A stretch of DNA of 64,000 nucleotides from Pseudoalteromonas spongiae UST010723-006. GTDB taxonomy: Bacteria; Pseudomonadota; Gammaproteobacteria; Enterobacterales; Alteromonadaceae. Below, piece by piece: positions 46,124-53,931 of the stretch; positions within the stretch are counted from its first letter, which is position 1, and each line of letters opens with the position of its first letter. The stretch lies in NCBI RefSeq assembly GCF_000238255.3, contig NZ_CP011039.1:855001-919000 (forward strand), in the 5' to 3' direction. A model generated the notes under the pieces. It did not search any database, was not told the origin of the DNA, and saw only the letters and a list, made by a program, of their open reading frames with translations. A program made the position numbers and the translations under genes.

Positions 46124-46841
46124 TAATCTGTTTGATTTTTGCTATTTGAGCAACTGCACTAGGGTTATCACCGTGAACACATAACGAGTCACATTGCAGT
46201 GTTAACTTACTGCCATCACGGGTGGTGATCGTACCAAACTGCTTTAACTCACTCACTTGCTCAAGTAACTTGGTTTCATTGTGCACAGAACCTTCAAGAT
46301 TACGTGATACCAAGGAACCATCAGGGGTGTATTGTCTATCAGCGAAGACTTCAAACAGTAATTCAATGCCGGCTTTATGTGCGATTTTAATTGCTTGGCT
46401 GTTATCTATTTTACTTAGTACCATTAACTTTAACTCACTGGGGTAACTTGCGATTGCCTGTGCAATGGTGTTAAGTAACTCGGAGTTTGCCATCATATCG
46501 TTATAAAGTGCGCCGTGTGGTTTTACGTAGCTAAGGCTAAGCCCTTGTACTTTTGCCATGCCTTCGAGTGTTGCGATTTGGTAGTGCAGTAAATTGGTCA
46601 GCTCGGTATTTGATAGTTGCATGCTACGCCTGCCGAAACCTTGCCTGTCTGGGTAACTTGGATGCGCACCTATCTCAACATTATGAAGTTTCGTTAGACT
46701 CAGTGTTTGCGCCATTACATTTGGGTCGCTAGCATGAAAGCCACACGCAATGTTTGCCATATCAATTACTGCCATGGCTTGTTCGTCACAACCAAGTGAG
46801 TATTGGCCAAAACTTTCACCTAAATCGCAATTGAGCTTCAT
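46107..46841 (-). CDS. pxpA: 5-oxoprolinase subunit PxpA (LamB/YcsF family)
   Basis: 244 residues. Family marks: LNCDLGESFGQYSLG at the start, NIACGFHASDP, EIGAHPSYPDRQGFGRR, and VKPHGALYNDMM. It forms the ATP-dependent 5-oxoprolinase with PxpB and PxpC. It starts only three bases after the methyltransferase stop, so all four genes are probably on one transcript, although the methyltransferase has no known link to 5-oxoproline. Confidence 0.92.
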   Translation of the reverse strand: MKLNCDLGESFGQYSLGCDEQAMAVIDMANIACGFHASDPNVMAQTLSLTKLHNVEIGAHPSYPDRQGFGRRSMQLSNTELTNLLHYQIATLEGMAKVQGLSLSYVKPHGALYNDMMANSELLNTIAQAIASYPSELKLMVLSKIDNSQAIKIAHKAGIELLFEVFADRQYTPDGSLVSRNLEGSVHNETKLLEQVSELKQFGTITTRDGSKLTLQCDSLCVHGDNPSAVAQIAKIKQIIGSNE

Positions 46842-46844
46842 GGT

Positions 46845-47579
46845 TTATCCTTGGCAGCGTTTGATGTTATCGAGAATAATGCCGCTAGCCATAGCAACAT
46901 TGAGTGATTCAGCCTGACCAAATGCAGGTATAGTTATTTTTTTAGTAATCGTACTGGCAATATGCTCGCGAATACCGTGAGATTCGCTACCCATCACTAA
47001 TATTAAGTCGCTTTCAAAGTGGGTTGCGTGAATGCTTTCGCCGCCTAAGTAAGCGCCATAGACAGGACGAGTTTGCTTACTAAAGTAGTCAGTTAATTCA
47101 GTTTGAATAATGTTGACACGGGTAAAGCTTCCCATTGTCGCGCTGATCACTTTTGGATTATAAGGGTCTGCACAGTCAGGGCTTAAAATCAGCTCATTAA
47201 TGCCATACCAGTCGGCCACGCGAATAATGGTGCCTAAATTGCCTGGATCGGCAACACCATCAAGCACAATGGAAATACCTTGGCTATTTGGCTCACTTTG
47301 TTTTGGCGTTTCAACAATCGCAATGGCGGCATTATTACTTACTAAAGTGCTGGCTTTAGCAAGTTCCTCTTCTTCGCAAGTGATGATGTTGAGGTCAGTT
47401 AATTGTGAAGCGTGCTTTTCGCAAAAAATTTGGGTTGCAAAAAGCTGTTCAATAACTAAATTGCTGTCGAGTAATTCGAGTACGTTTTTTTCACCTTGCA
47501 CTAAAAATAAATTTTGTAACTTGCGCTGTTTTTTTTGAGATAACGCACGTAATTGTTTTAGCTGGTTTTTAGAGATCAT
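46845..47579 (-). CDS. SpoU-family RNA 2'-O-methyltransferase
   Basis: 244 residues. The N-terminal substrate-binding domain starts QLKQLRALSQKKQRKLQNLFLVQG; the C-terminal SPOUT knot has motif 1 GNLGTIIRVADWYG, motif 2 LVMGSESHGIRE and motif 3 IPAFGQAESLNVAMASG. It methylates a ribose in rRNA or tRNA; the exact site is not readable. It is first in the run with pxpABC and divergent from the ComEA-like gene. Confidence 0.85.
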   Translation of the reverse strand: MISKNQLKQLRALSQKKQRKLQNLFLVQGEKNVLELLDSNLVIEQLFATQIFCEKHASQLTDLNIITCEEEELAKASTLVSNNAAIAIVETPKQSEPNSQGISIVLDGVADPGNLGTIIRVADWYGINELILSPDCADPYNPKVISATMGSFTRVNIIQTELTDYFSKQTRPVYGAYLGGESIHATHFESDLILVMGSESHGIREHIASTITKKITIPAFGQAESLNVAMASGIILDNIKRCQG

Positions 47580-47638
47580 AATGTACCCTTCTTAATTCTC
47601 CCAAAATTATATCACTCATCGCTTTAGGCGGAAGGGTT

Positions 47639-47666
47639 TTGACAATAAGAATTTTTGGCCTATACC
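47639..47666 (+). promoter_or_regulatory. Sigma-70 promoter of the ComEA-like gene
   Basis: A perfect -35 TTGACA (47639-47644) and -10 TATACC (47661-47666), spacer 16, lie about 75 bases before the ATG. Confidence 0.55.
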
Positions 47667-47742
47667 TAAAAGTGTAAGGCAAATGCTTTATATACTCACA
47701 ATTCGTTCAAATGGTTTGAACCTCAACGCAAAGGAGCGCGTA

Positions 47743-48063
47743 ATGAAATTACTTTCACTGCCAGTACTTGGCGCATTATTATTAGGTATTACTTCAATCA
47801 CTTTTTCTGTGAACGCAGAGTCACAAGCGACAAAACCGACAAAGAGCAACGTTGAAGAGGTTGTTAAGTTAGAGCTCGTCAATGTAAATACGGCGAATGC
47901 AGAGCAGTTAGCTACCTTGCCCGGTATTGGCGAATCGCGAGCGCTTAGAATTATTAACTATCGTGAGCAGAATGGAAAAATAAAATCCCTTGAGGAATTG
48001 AATGAAATTAAGGGATTTGGTGAAAGGTCAATCGCCAAACTGAAAGGTAGAGTAACGTTTTAA
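47743..48063 (+). CDS. ComEA-like helix-hairpin-helix DNA-binding protein
   Basis: 106 residues from ATG 47743 with AAGGAG upstream. Signal peptide LLSLPVLGALLLGITSITFSVNA, then a helix-hairpin-helix pair: LVNVNTANAEQLATLPGIGESRALRII and LEELNEIKGFGERSIAKLKG. These bind DNA in the periplasm and are used in DNA uptake. The open frame reaches farther upstream, but the ribosome-binding site and signal peptide fix the start here. Confidence 0.85.
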   Translation: MKLLSLPVLGALLLGITSITFSVNAESQATKPTKSNVEEVVKLELVNVNTANAEQLATLPGIGESRALRIINYREQNGKIKSLEELNEIKGFGERSIAKLKGRVTF

Positions 48064-48067
48064 TTAA

Positions 48068-48090
48068 AAAGGGGCGTTTGCCCCTTTATT
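48068..48090. terminator. Terminator of the ComEA-like gene
   Basis: AAAGGGGC (48068-48075) pairs with GCCCCTTT (48080-48087) around GTTT; a T-rich stretch follows. It overlaps the stop of the convergent gene. Confidence 0.75.
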
Positions 48091-48388
48091 TATTATTGTT
48101 TTCGAACTCAGCTCGCGCCTCTTTAAGCAGCGGTTTAATAAACATTAGTGTGAGTGGTGTAGTTATAAGTGGATAGCACAAACCCACTATTAGTAAGTAT
48201 AAAAGCAACCACCAAGATTCAATATTTGCTAACAGCAAAAATATGGGTGTTAAACACGCTATTTTTACTACATTGAGTGTAATTTTTTTGCTGGCCGGCA
48301 AGTTCGCCACGGCTAAGTGAATAACTTCTTGTCGTTGTCGAACTGATAAACCATCTAATTCAGGAATGTTTTTTGTTGAGAAATACAT
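48086..48388 (-). CDS. Uncharacterised membrane protein (DUF6170-like)
   Basis: 100 residues with two hydrophobic segments (VVKIACLTPIFLLLANIES and WWLLLYLLIVGLCYPLIT). The cytosolic N-terminus MYFSTKNIPELDGLSVRQRQEVI resembles a small protein family seen in Alteromonadales, which I recall as DUF6170; that number is from memory and not checked. It starts one base after the dsbB stop and is probably cotranscribed with it. Confidence 0.55.
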   Translation of the reverse strand: MYFSTKNIPELDGLSVRQRQEVIHLAVANLPASKKITLNVVKIACLTPIFLLLANIESWWLLLYLLIVGLCYPLITTPLTLMFIKPLLKEARAEFENNNK

Positions 48389-48389
48389 A

Positions 48390-48914
48390 TTAAATCTTTT
48401 TAGCGAAAACCAAACGCGTAATTAACACAACAAACAATACCGCACTGGCAATCGCAAAGATCACTTGCATCCAACCTGGCATACTCAAGCCAAGAAATTG
48501 CCAGCTGATATTTCCGCAATCACCGGTTACTTCAAAAAACCATGGCATCCACTGGTGCAGCGGTAAAAACTCAGGGAAGTTCGGCTCAAATGCACAACCT
48601 GCAAAAGCAAAAGGGTCGGTATTATTTTGCATAGCGATATGTTCGGCAGCAATTAAGTAACCCCAAATTGCTGAAATAGCCCAAAGCGTAAATCCGATAA
48701 CACGAGCAAAGACATTTTGCGGTTTAATCGCACCTGCAATACCTGCAAACAATAGCCCCAGCATCGCAGTACGTTGATAAATGCACATTACGCATGGCCC
48801 TAAATCCATTGCGTATTGGAAGAAAAGTGCAGCACCTTCTAGGACAAGAGCGATGCCCGCTAATAGAAGCCAAGGTAAGCGTTGTTCCGGCAAGTGAGCA
48901 AGTTTTGAAAACAT
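48390..48914 (-). CDS. dsbB: Disulfide bond formation protein DsbB
   Basis: 174 residues from ATG 48914. Four transmembrane helices and the first catalytic pair, GPCVMCIYQR (CxxC), are visible, with the second pair in CAFEPNF and GDCGNISW. It reoxidises DsbA and passes electrons to quinone. The open frame extends to 48947, but the family start MFSKLAHLPEQR-like lies at 48914. It is divergent from fadR. Confidence 0.9.
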   Translation of the reverse strand: MFSKLAHLPEQRLPWLLLAGIALVLEGAALFFQYAMDLGPCVMCIYQRTAMLGLLFAGIAGAIKPQNVFARVIGFTLWAISAIWGYLIAAEHIAMQNNTDPFAFAGCAFEPNFPEFLPLHQWMPWFFEVTGDCGNISWQFLGLSMPGWMQVIFAIASAVLFVVLITRLVFAKKI

Positions 48915-49114
48915 AGGCGATACTAAAATTCGTTGATAATGGGGCACACTATAAAAAAAACGTCACTGCTTCGCACGAATTTTCGATGGAATTTTGTAAA
49001 ACGGCGTAAATACCAAGGTTTGCGTGATTTTTGTATTGTGAAATGCGTTACAAACATTAACAGAGCTTTGGTAAAAACAGTTTACAGACTATTTTATCTT
49101 ATGCATTTATTTGC

Positions 49115-49142
49115 TTGTGCAAACAATCGCATCTGGTACAAT
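49115..49142 (+). promoter_or_regulatory. Sigma-70 promoter of fadR
   Basis: TTGTGC (49115-49120) and TACAAT (49137-49142), spacer 16. Transcription would begin near 49149, about 36 bases before the ATG. Confidence 0.5.
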
Positions 49143-49147
49143 CAGTT
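49131..49147. promoter_or_regulatory. FadR-like operator over the fadR -10 element
   Basis: ATCTGGTACAATCAGTT matches 14 of 17 positions of the E. coli fadB-type FadR site ATCTGGTACGACCAGAT. It covers the -10 element of the fadR promoter, a typical position for autorepression. Confidence 0.6.
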
Positions 49148-49184
49148 TGATTAAAAAAGCATTACAAGAACGACTGGACACTTC

Positions 49185-49907
49185 ATGAGAATTTTTAAAG
49201 CCAAAAGCCCTGCGGGATTTGCTGAGGAATACATAGTTGAATCGATTTGGAACGGCGAATTTGCGCCAGGTTCAATTTTACCAGCAGAGCGTGAGCTTTC
49301 AGAGCTTATAGGTGTAACACGTACAACTTTACGTGAAGTGCTACAGCGTTTGGCGCGCGACGGCTGGTTGACTATTCAACACGGTAAGCCAACGCGTGTT
49401 AATAATTATTGGGAAACGTCGGGTCTTAATATTCTAGAAACGCTCGCTAAATTAGACTCAACTAAAGTACCCGAACTAATTGACCAGTTGCTTTCAGCGC
49501 GTACCAATATCAGTGCTATTTATACGCGTTCAGCGATTAAAACAAATCCTGATAAAGTAATCGAAACCTTGTCTCGTGCTGATGATTTAGCCGACACAGC
49601 TGAAGCGTTTGCAGATTACGACTACCGCATGCATCACGAACTTGCATTTGCCTGTGGTAACCCAATTTACGTATTAACGTTAAATGGTTTCAAAGGTTTT
49701 TACGCACGCATTGCGCGTCATTACTTTGCCGATGAGCGTACGCGAAAGTTAGCACTTAAGTTTTTTGCAGAATTAAAAGCACTAGCAGAGCAAGACAAGT
49801 TTGATGAGTCTATTTTCTTAGTGCGTAAATATGGTCTAGAGTCAGGCGCATTATGGCAAGAAATTAGAGAAACTATGCCTGAAGATATTATGGAGCAAGA
49901 TGCGTAA
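49185..49907 (+). CDS. fadR: Fatty acid metabolism regulator FadR
   Basis: 240 residues, the E. coli length. GntR-type winged helix-turn-helix ([31 protein letters not shown], about 38-69 across its helices) with [19 protein letters not shown] as the DNA-recognition part, then the C-terminal acyl-CoA-binding helical domain with [18 protein letters not shown]. It represses beta-oxidation genes and may activate fatty acid synthesis genes; acyl-CoA binding releases it. The divergent dsbB neighbour is as in E. coli. FadR-like sites lie at fadIJ and at its own promoter. Confidence 0.93.
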   Translation: MRIFKAKSPAGFAEEYIVESIWNGEFAPGSILPAERELSELIGVTRTTLREVLQRLARDGWLTIQHGKPTRVNNYWETSGLNILETLAKLDSTKVPELIDQLLSARTNISAIYTRSAIKTNPDKVIETLSRADDLADTAEAFADYDYRMHHELAFACGNPIYVLTLNGFKGFYARIARHYFADERTRKLALKFFAELKALAEQDKFDESIFLVRKYGLESGALWQEIRETMPEDIMEQDA

Positions 49908-49929
49908 TTAACTGCGCGCTTACCCAACG

Positions 49930-49956
49930 AAAGCCAGCACAATTGCTGGCTTTTTT
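49930..49956 (+). terminator. Terminator of fadR
   Basis: AAAGCCAGC (49930-49938) pairs with GCTGGCTTT (49945-49953) around ACAATT, then T-run. Confidence 0.88.
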
Positions 49957-50253
49957 GTTTTTATTGCTGAAATAGCAAGGTAGGTGAAACCTCTTACCTA
50001 CCGTAAGAAAAGTGTCGTGCAAAAACAACAATGATTGATAAGCTAGAACGCACAATTGTGTGATTTCTATCATAATCGTTTTTATCGAATGGCCTTATCG
50101 TTTTAATTGATTATCTTTAACTACATCGATTCGTTAAACTTTCTGCAGTATAAAAATAAAAGCCAAGCCCTCTTGGTTTTTTTTATTTTGGCATTATATT
50201 TATTGCCAGAGATGATGATTAATCATCAAAACTGGATATTTCATTATAAATAA
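49957..50253. other. Gene-free stretch before the peroxiredoxin gene
   Basis: No convincing coding region is seen. It holds a 10-base palindrome CACAATTGTG (50051-50060) and a terminator-like hairpin (CCAAG/CTTGG, about 50164-50181) followed by eight T, inside what would be the peroxiredoxin leader. An AT-rich TATAAA near 50150 could be a -10. No clear OxyR site was found. Confidence 0.4.
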
Positions 50254-50265
50254 TTGGAGAAAATA

Positions 50266-50871
50266 ATGGGCGTATTAGTAGGCCGCAAGGCACCAGACTT
50301 TACAGCTGCAGCAGTTCTAGGTAACGGCGAAATCGTAGATAGCTACAACTTACACGAAGCAATCAAAGGTAAAAAAGCAGTTGTTTTCTTTTACCCATTA
50401 GACTTTACATTCGTATGTCCTTCAGAGCTAATCGCTTTCGACAAGCGTTTTGAAGAATTCCAAAAGCGTGGCGTAGAAGTAATCGGTGTTTCTATCGATT
50501 CACAATTCTCACACAACGCATGGCGTAACACACCAGTTAACGAAGGCGGTATTGGTCCAGTTAAATACGCACTAGTTGCTGACGTTAAACACGAAATCTG
50601 TCAAGCATACGACGTTGAGCACCCAGAAGCTGGCGTTGCTTTCCGTGGTTCTTTCCTTATCGATGAAGAAGGTAACGTACGTCACCAAGTAGTTAACGAC
50701 TTACCACTAGGTCGTAACATCGACGAAATGCTTCGCATGGTTGACGCACTAGCATTCCACTCAGAGCACGGTGAAGTATGTCCTGCTGGTTGGGAAGAAG
50801 GTAAAAAAGGTATGGACGCAAGTCCAGCTGGCGTTGCTGCATTCCTTTCTGAAAACGAAGGTGACCTATAA
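50266..50871 (+). CDS. 2-Cys peroxiredoxin (AhpC/TSA family)
   Basis: 201 residues from ATG 50266 with TTGGAGA upstream. Peroxidatic Cys in DFTFVCPSELIAF, resolving Cys in HGEVCPAGWEEG near the C-terminus, a typical 2-Cys form. It reduces hydrogen peroxide and organic peroxides with a thioredoxin-type donor. The codon use looks strongly biased (repeated GCA, GTA, AAC), a sign of high expression. No adjacent AhpF-type gene. Confidence 0.92.
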   Translation: MGVLVGRKAPDFTAAAVLGNGEIVDSYNLHEAIKGKKAVVFFYPLDFTFVCPSELIAFDKRFEEFQKRGVEVIGVSIDSQFSHNAWRNTPVNEGGIGPVKYALVADVKHEICQAYDVEHPEAGVAFRGSFLIDEEGNVRHQVVNDLPLGRNIDEMLRMVDALAFHSEHGEVCPAGWEEGKKGMDASPAGVAAFLSENEGDL

Positions 50872-50883
50872 GTCTTTTTTCGT

Positions 50884-50908
50884 TAAAAGCTGCATTTTAG
50901 CAGCTTTT
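50884..50908 (+). terminator. Terminator of the peroxiredoxin gene
   Basis: AAAAGCTGC and GCAGCTTTT close a six-base loop 13 bases past the stop; a short T-run ends the stem. Confidence 0.65.
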
Positions 50909-50915
50909 AAAAGAT

Positions 50916-50947
50916 ATAAAAAATCCGGCAATTGCCGGATTTTTTAT
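50916..50947. terminator. Bidirectional terminator next to ompW
   Basis: A 32-base palindrome with core AATCCGGCAATTGCCGGATT, flanked by A-run and T-run. It can serve ompW on the minus strand and the peroxiredoxin gene on the plus strand. Confidence 0.88.
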
Positions 50948-50961
50948 GGTTTAATTTCTAA

Positions 50962-51627
50962 TTAGAACTTGTATTTAGCACCTAACATAAATACAAATGG
51001 GTCGATTGCAACGTCTGACGTTAATACCTTGTTGCCACCTGCAAATACTTCAGCATCTGTATCGATGTCGATGTAAGAAGCCATTGCGTGAATACCCCAC
51101 TTTTCATTGATCATGTAGTTTGCACCTACTTGACCTGCTAAACCAAATGAGTTTGATAGCTCAAGTTTAACATCATCAGTACCTAATACTGCTTTTAGGT
51201 CTGCACCCGCTTCGCTGTCAAAGAAGATTGTGTAGTTAACACCAGCACCTACGAATGCACGGAACTTGTCACCAGCGCTACCGAAGTGGTATTGTGCAAA
51301 CAGTGATGGTGGTAAGTGTTTAGTTGAACCAATGCTTGCGCCGCCGATAGCTAAATCACCAATTTTACCTTCACCAGAAATATCGTGGCTAAATGGTGTT
51401 GCTGCTACTAACTCTACTACCCAGTTATCGTTAATTGCATAGTCAAATGTAATACCTAGCTGGGTGTTGCTGTCTACTGAAACGCCCGCTGTTGGGATTT
51501 CATTTAAGTAGCTTGTACCGCTGTCAGGGTTTACGTTGATTGCACCTACGTTAACGCTTAGTTTTGCCATTGCTGGTGCTGCGATTAAACCTGAAGTTAG
51601 TAATGCTGTAGTTAGTAATTTTTTCAT
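50962..51627 (-). CDS. ompW: Outer membrane protein OmpW
   Basis: 221 residues: signal peptide KKLLTTALLTSGLIAAPAMA, then an eight-strand beta-barrel ending in the aromatic KYKF. Segments LGITFDYAINDNWVVELVAATPF and PPSLFAQYHFG are OmpW marks. OmpW forms a narrow hydrophobic channel for small nonpolar molecules; in enterobacteria it responds to oxygen and osmotic conditions. Possible FNR-like site lies upstream (see regulatory entry). Confidence 0.92.
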   Translation of the reverse strand: MKKLLTTALLTSGLIAAPAMAKLSVNVGAINVNPDSGTSYLNEIPTAGVSVDSNTQLGITFDYAINDNWVVELVAATPFSHDISGEGKIGDLAIGGASIGSTKHLPPSLFAQYHFGSAGDKFRAFVGAGVNYTIFFDSEAGADLKAVLGTDDVKLELSNSFGLAGQVGANYMINEKWGIHAMASYIDIDTDAEVFAGGNKVLTSDVAIDPFVFMLGAKYKF

Positions 51628-51743
51628 CGATAATCTCCCGAATCATCTTTTGTTTTGATGTGGCTATTATCGGTAGCTAGAAAAATTAAAAGCTGTTCTA
51701 GATCAAGTTTTGATAGTCAAATACGGTCTATCCACATTAGAAT

Positions 51744-51757
51744 TTGATTTAGATTAA
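51744..51757. promoter_or_regulatory. FNR-like site in the ompW/hydroxyacid dehydrogenase gap
   Basis: TTGATTTAGATTAA matches the FNR/CRP-type consensus TTGAT-N4-ATCAA with one mismatch. It is 117 bases upstream of ompW and 26 bases before the plus-strand dehydrogenase. A nearby ATCAAGTTTTGAT (51702-51714) is a second inverted repeat of related bases. Confidence 0.35.
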
Positions 51758-51782
51758 GTTTTTGACAGCCTAGAGTTCGTTT

Positions 51783-52700
51783 ATGAGTATTTTATTAGTA
51801 ATCCCCAACCGCAAGCTCGATAAACTCATCGAAAAATTTCAAAGTATATTGCCTGACGTTAAAATTCAGGTGTGGCCAGAAGTGAGTGATGCACTCGCGG
51901 TTGAATACATTGTTGCATGGCAACCACCGAAAGGATCGTTAGCACCGTTTGTTAATTGTAAGGCGATTGCGTCGTTTGGTGCTGGCGTAGACAGTTTATT
52001 GCAGTACGATGGTTTACCCAATGTGCCAATTACCCGTATTGTTGATGATAACTTAGCAAGCGATATGAGCCGTTACGTACTCACGCATATTTTAGCGTAT
52101 CAACATCGAGTTGAATTATACGTTAAGCAGCAACAAGAAAAACTGTGGAAGCCAAAACGTGCAAGAATGGGCAATAAGGTAACAGTTCTTGGCGCAGGGC
52201 AGCTAGGTACTGCCAGCGCAAATTTACTGCAACTAAATGGCTTTGATGTCAGTGTTTGGTCGCGAACCGCTAAATCACTAGAGGGCATTACTAGTTATGC
52301 GCAAGATGATTTAGCACGAGCGGTAAGTGATGCCGACTATATTGTGTGCTTATTGCCCTCAACTAAACATACCCACAATATGATTGATCATTCGTTTTTA
52401 TCAAAAACCAAAAAAGGTGTTGTGATTATTAATGTTGCACGCGGCGATATAATCGATGAGCAAAGTCTATTAGCTAATCTCGATTCAGGTCAGGTAGCGC
52501 ATGCCATTTTGGATGTGTTTAGTATTGAACCTTTGCCGCAAACACATGCATTTTGGCAGCATAGCGCAATAACTATTACCCCTCATTGCTCGGCGCTTAG
52601 CAATGTTGATACAGTGACACGTCAGTTGTGTGATAACTATTTGAGATTAAAAGCGGGCCAAGCGCTTGTGAACACCGTAGACTGTGACTTAGGTTATTAA
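51783..52700 (+). CDS. ghrA: D-2-hydroxyacid dehydrogenase (GhrA-like glyoxylate/hydroxypyruvate reductase)
   Basis: 305 residues. Rossmann motif VLGAGQLGTASANLLQLNGF, catalytic Arg in INVARGDIIDE, Glu in DVFSIEPLP and His in ITPHCSAL make the complete D-isomer dehydrogenase set. Short length and CKAIASFGAGVDSLL fit the GhrA branch, which reduces glyoxylate and hydroxypyruvate with NADPH. Divergent from ompW. Confidence 0.85.
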   Translation: MSILLVIPNRKLDKLIEKFQSILPDVKIQVWPEVSDALAVEYIVAWQPPKGSLAPFVNCKAIASFGAGVDSLLQYDGLPNVPITRIVDDNLASDMSRYVLTHILAYQHRVELYVKQQQEKLWKPKRARMGNKVTVLGAGQLGTASANLLQLNGFDVSVWSRTAKSLEGITSYAQDDLARAVSDADYIVCLLPSTKHTHNMIDHSFLSKTKKGVVIINVARGDIIDEQSLLANLDSGQVAHAILDVFSIEPLPQTHAFWQHSAITITPHCSALSNVDTVTRQLCDNYLRLKAGQALVNTVDCDLGY

Positions 52701-52732
52701 ACTACTGGTTGTAAAACCAGCATTTTAATGGG

Positions 52733-52760
52733 TTGTTAAAATTTGTAAATTGTTTAGAAT
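52733..52760 (+). promoter_or_regulatory. Promoter of the 44-residue peptide gene
   Basis: TTGTTA (52733-52738) and TAGAAT (52755-52760), spacer 16. A small inverted repeat AGTACA/TGTACT (52769-52785) follows in the leader. Confidence 0.5.
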
Positions 52761-52822
52761 GATTCTCCAGTACAGTTTATGTACTAAAACAATAATAAAA
52801 AAACAAAATTATTGGGGGAGTT

Positions 52823-52957
52823 ATGCACCGCGCAATGGCAAAAGGGATCAAATTAAGCTCAGTCGCTTTATTGGTTGCTTTTTTAGGAGTGAGTGCTTGG
52901 TTCACTCAGGCTGATGAAGCCGTAAACCAAAATACAGTAGTAACAAATGCAGAATAA
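52823..52957 (+). CDS. Small secreted or membrane peptide, 44 residues
   Basis: A short gene from ATG 52823 to TAA 52955-52957, with a strong GGGGGAG ribosome-binding site, a promoter and a terminator, so it is very likely expressed. It begins MHRAMAKGIKLSS, continues with a hydrophobic stretch VALLVAFLGVSAWFTQA and ends with a hydrophilic tail DEAVNQNTVVTNAE. It could be a signal peptide giving a small periplasmic product, or a single-pass membrane peptide. No family recognised. Confidence 0.65.
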   Translation: MHRAMAKGIKLSSVALLVAFLGVSAWFTQADEAVNQNTVVTNAE

Positions 52958-52983
52958 GGCTCAATAGAGCCTTATTTTTTTGC
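52953..52983 (+). terminator. Terminator of the small peptide gene
   Basis: AATAAGGCTC (52953-52962) pairs with GAGCCTTATT (52967-52976) around AATA, then T-run. The A-side includes the stop codon TAA of the peptide. Confidence 0.85.
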
Positions 52984-53547
52984 GTGAATTTCTTTGTTTG
53001 CAAGTTTTGCTTGTTCGTTTTTACTCAACAATACGTAAACTGCGCCATAGCCACCGTGATGGGTTTGCGCGCTATGAAAGCCAAGTACAAACGGGAAATG
53101 CACAAGCCACGCATTTACATGACTTTTTAATTTAGCTGGTTGTTCGCTATTTTCTTTGCCAACACCGTGTTTAATAAGCACAACACGTATGTTGCGGCGA
53201 TGACAATCAGACAACTCTTGTATTAACTTATCCTGTGCTTCTTTGATGGAGTGGCCCTGCAGCTCAATTTTGCCATCGATATCATATTTGGCAAGTCGCA
53301 AGTTTTTAAATACGCCAGCCTGAAGGCCTGAAGATTTGTAGCTAATGTAATCGTCGGGTTCAACGTATTCAACAGTTGCACTACTCAATGCATCATTTAG
53401 TAAGCTTATTTGCTTTGAGCTTTGTTGCTTGTAGAAATTACTTAGCGCGTTCTTAGCGTTAGAGGTTGGGGTTGAAACAGCGTCTTGTTTGAGTGGCGTT
53501 ACATCAGCCATTTGCTGTAAAAAAAGGTCAGAATCGGAATGTGACAT
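52972..53547 (-). CDS. smrA: Smr-domain protein SmrA
   Basis: 191 residues. The C-terminal Smr domain has IELQGHSIKEAQDKL (LxGH in place of DxHG) and VVLIKHGVGKENSE (the GxG loop). The N-terminal half is rich in Ser, Gln and Asn. It resembles SmrA, a paralogue of SmrB, encoded at 37.7 kb. Its molecular role is not settled. The aspartate of the DxHG motif is replaced, so cleavage activity is doubtful. Confidence 0.8.
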   Translation of the reverse strand: MSHSDSDLFLQQMADVTPLKQDAVSTPTSNAKNALSNFYKQQSSKQISLLNDALSSATVEYVEPDDYISYKSSGLQAGVFKNLRLAKYDIDGKIELQGHSIKEAQDKLIQELSDCHRRNIRVVLIKHGVGKENSEQPAKLKSHVNAWLVHFPFVLGFHSAQTHHGGYGAVYVLLSKNEQAKLANKEIHAKK

Positions 53548-53597
53548 GATATGGCCCCAAATGGTTACGAAATCATGTCACTATTGTATCGTTATGC

Positions 53598-53837
53598 TTA
53601 ATTCTGTTCTAGTTGATACTGGGTATAAACTTTAAATAGATAAAACGCATTAATCAGAATAAGCGTGATATTTGACAAATGCTGTTGTGGCGCAGTATTC
53701 ATACTTTGCATAATAAAAAGTGCAACTAATGAAATTGCGGCAAATAGCTTGATAACCTTAGTATTACTAATAAAAAATGCACCAATACATAAAGCGACAA
53801 TTGTTAGGTTTGTTGATAAAAAAATTAAGTTTTCCAC
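53598..53837 (-). CDS. Small membrane protein
   Basis: 79 residues with two or three hydrophobic segments (LTIVALCIGAFFISNT, LFAAISLVALFIMQS, ITLILINAFYLFKVY). The start at 53837 has GGCACC (GGAGGCACC) upstream. No family recognised. A longer plus-strand frame covers the same bases but lacks comparable support. Confidence 0.5.
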   Translation of the reverse strand: MENLIFLSTNLTIVALCIGAFFISNTKVIKLFAAISLVALFIMQSMNTAPQQHLSNITLILINAFYLFKVYTQYQLEQN

Positions 53838-53931
53838 TTTGGTGCCTCCGATAATACTAATTGGCGCGAATTATCGGAGCATTCTAGTTTTTGTTCAAAC
53901 GAGAAAATCTACAATTTTATAATAAAAAAAA

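Noticed and set aside
48933..49154. Plus-strand open frame of 73 codons before fadR
   Set aside because: It overlaps the fadR promoter and operator and the start of dsbB, has no ribosome-binding site, and its composition is unlike a real protein.
50040..50100. OxyR binding site upstream of the peroxiredoxin gene
   Set aside because: GATA and CTATC motifs occur, but their spacing does not fit the OxyR consensus.
53665..53922. Plus-strand open frame of 85 codons opposite the small membrane gene
   Set aside because: The minus-strand frame has the better ribosome-binding site and hydrophobic pattern; only one of the two can be expected to be real.
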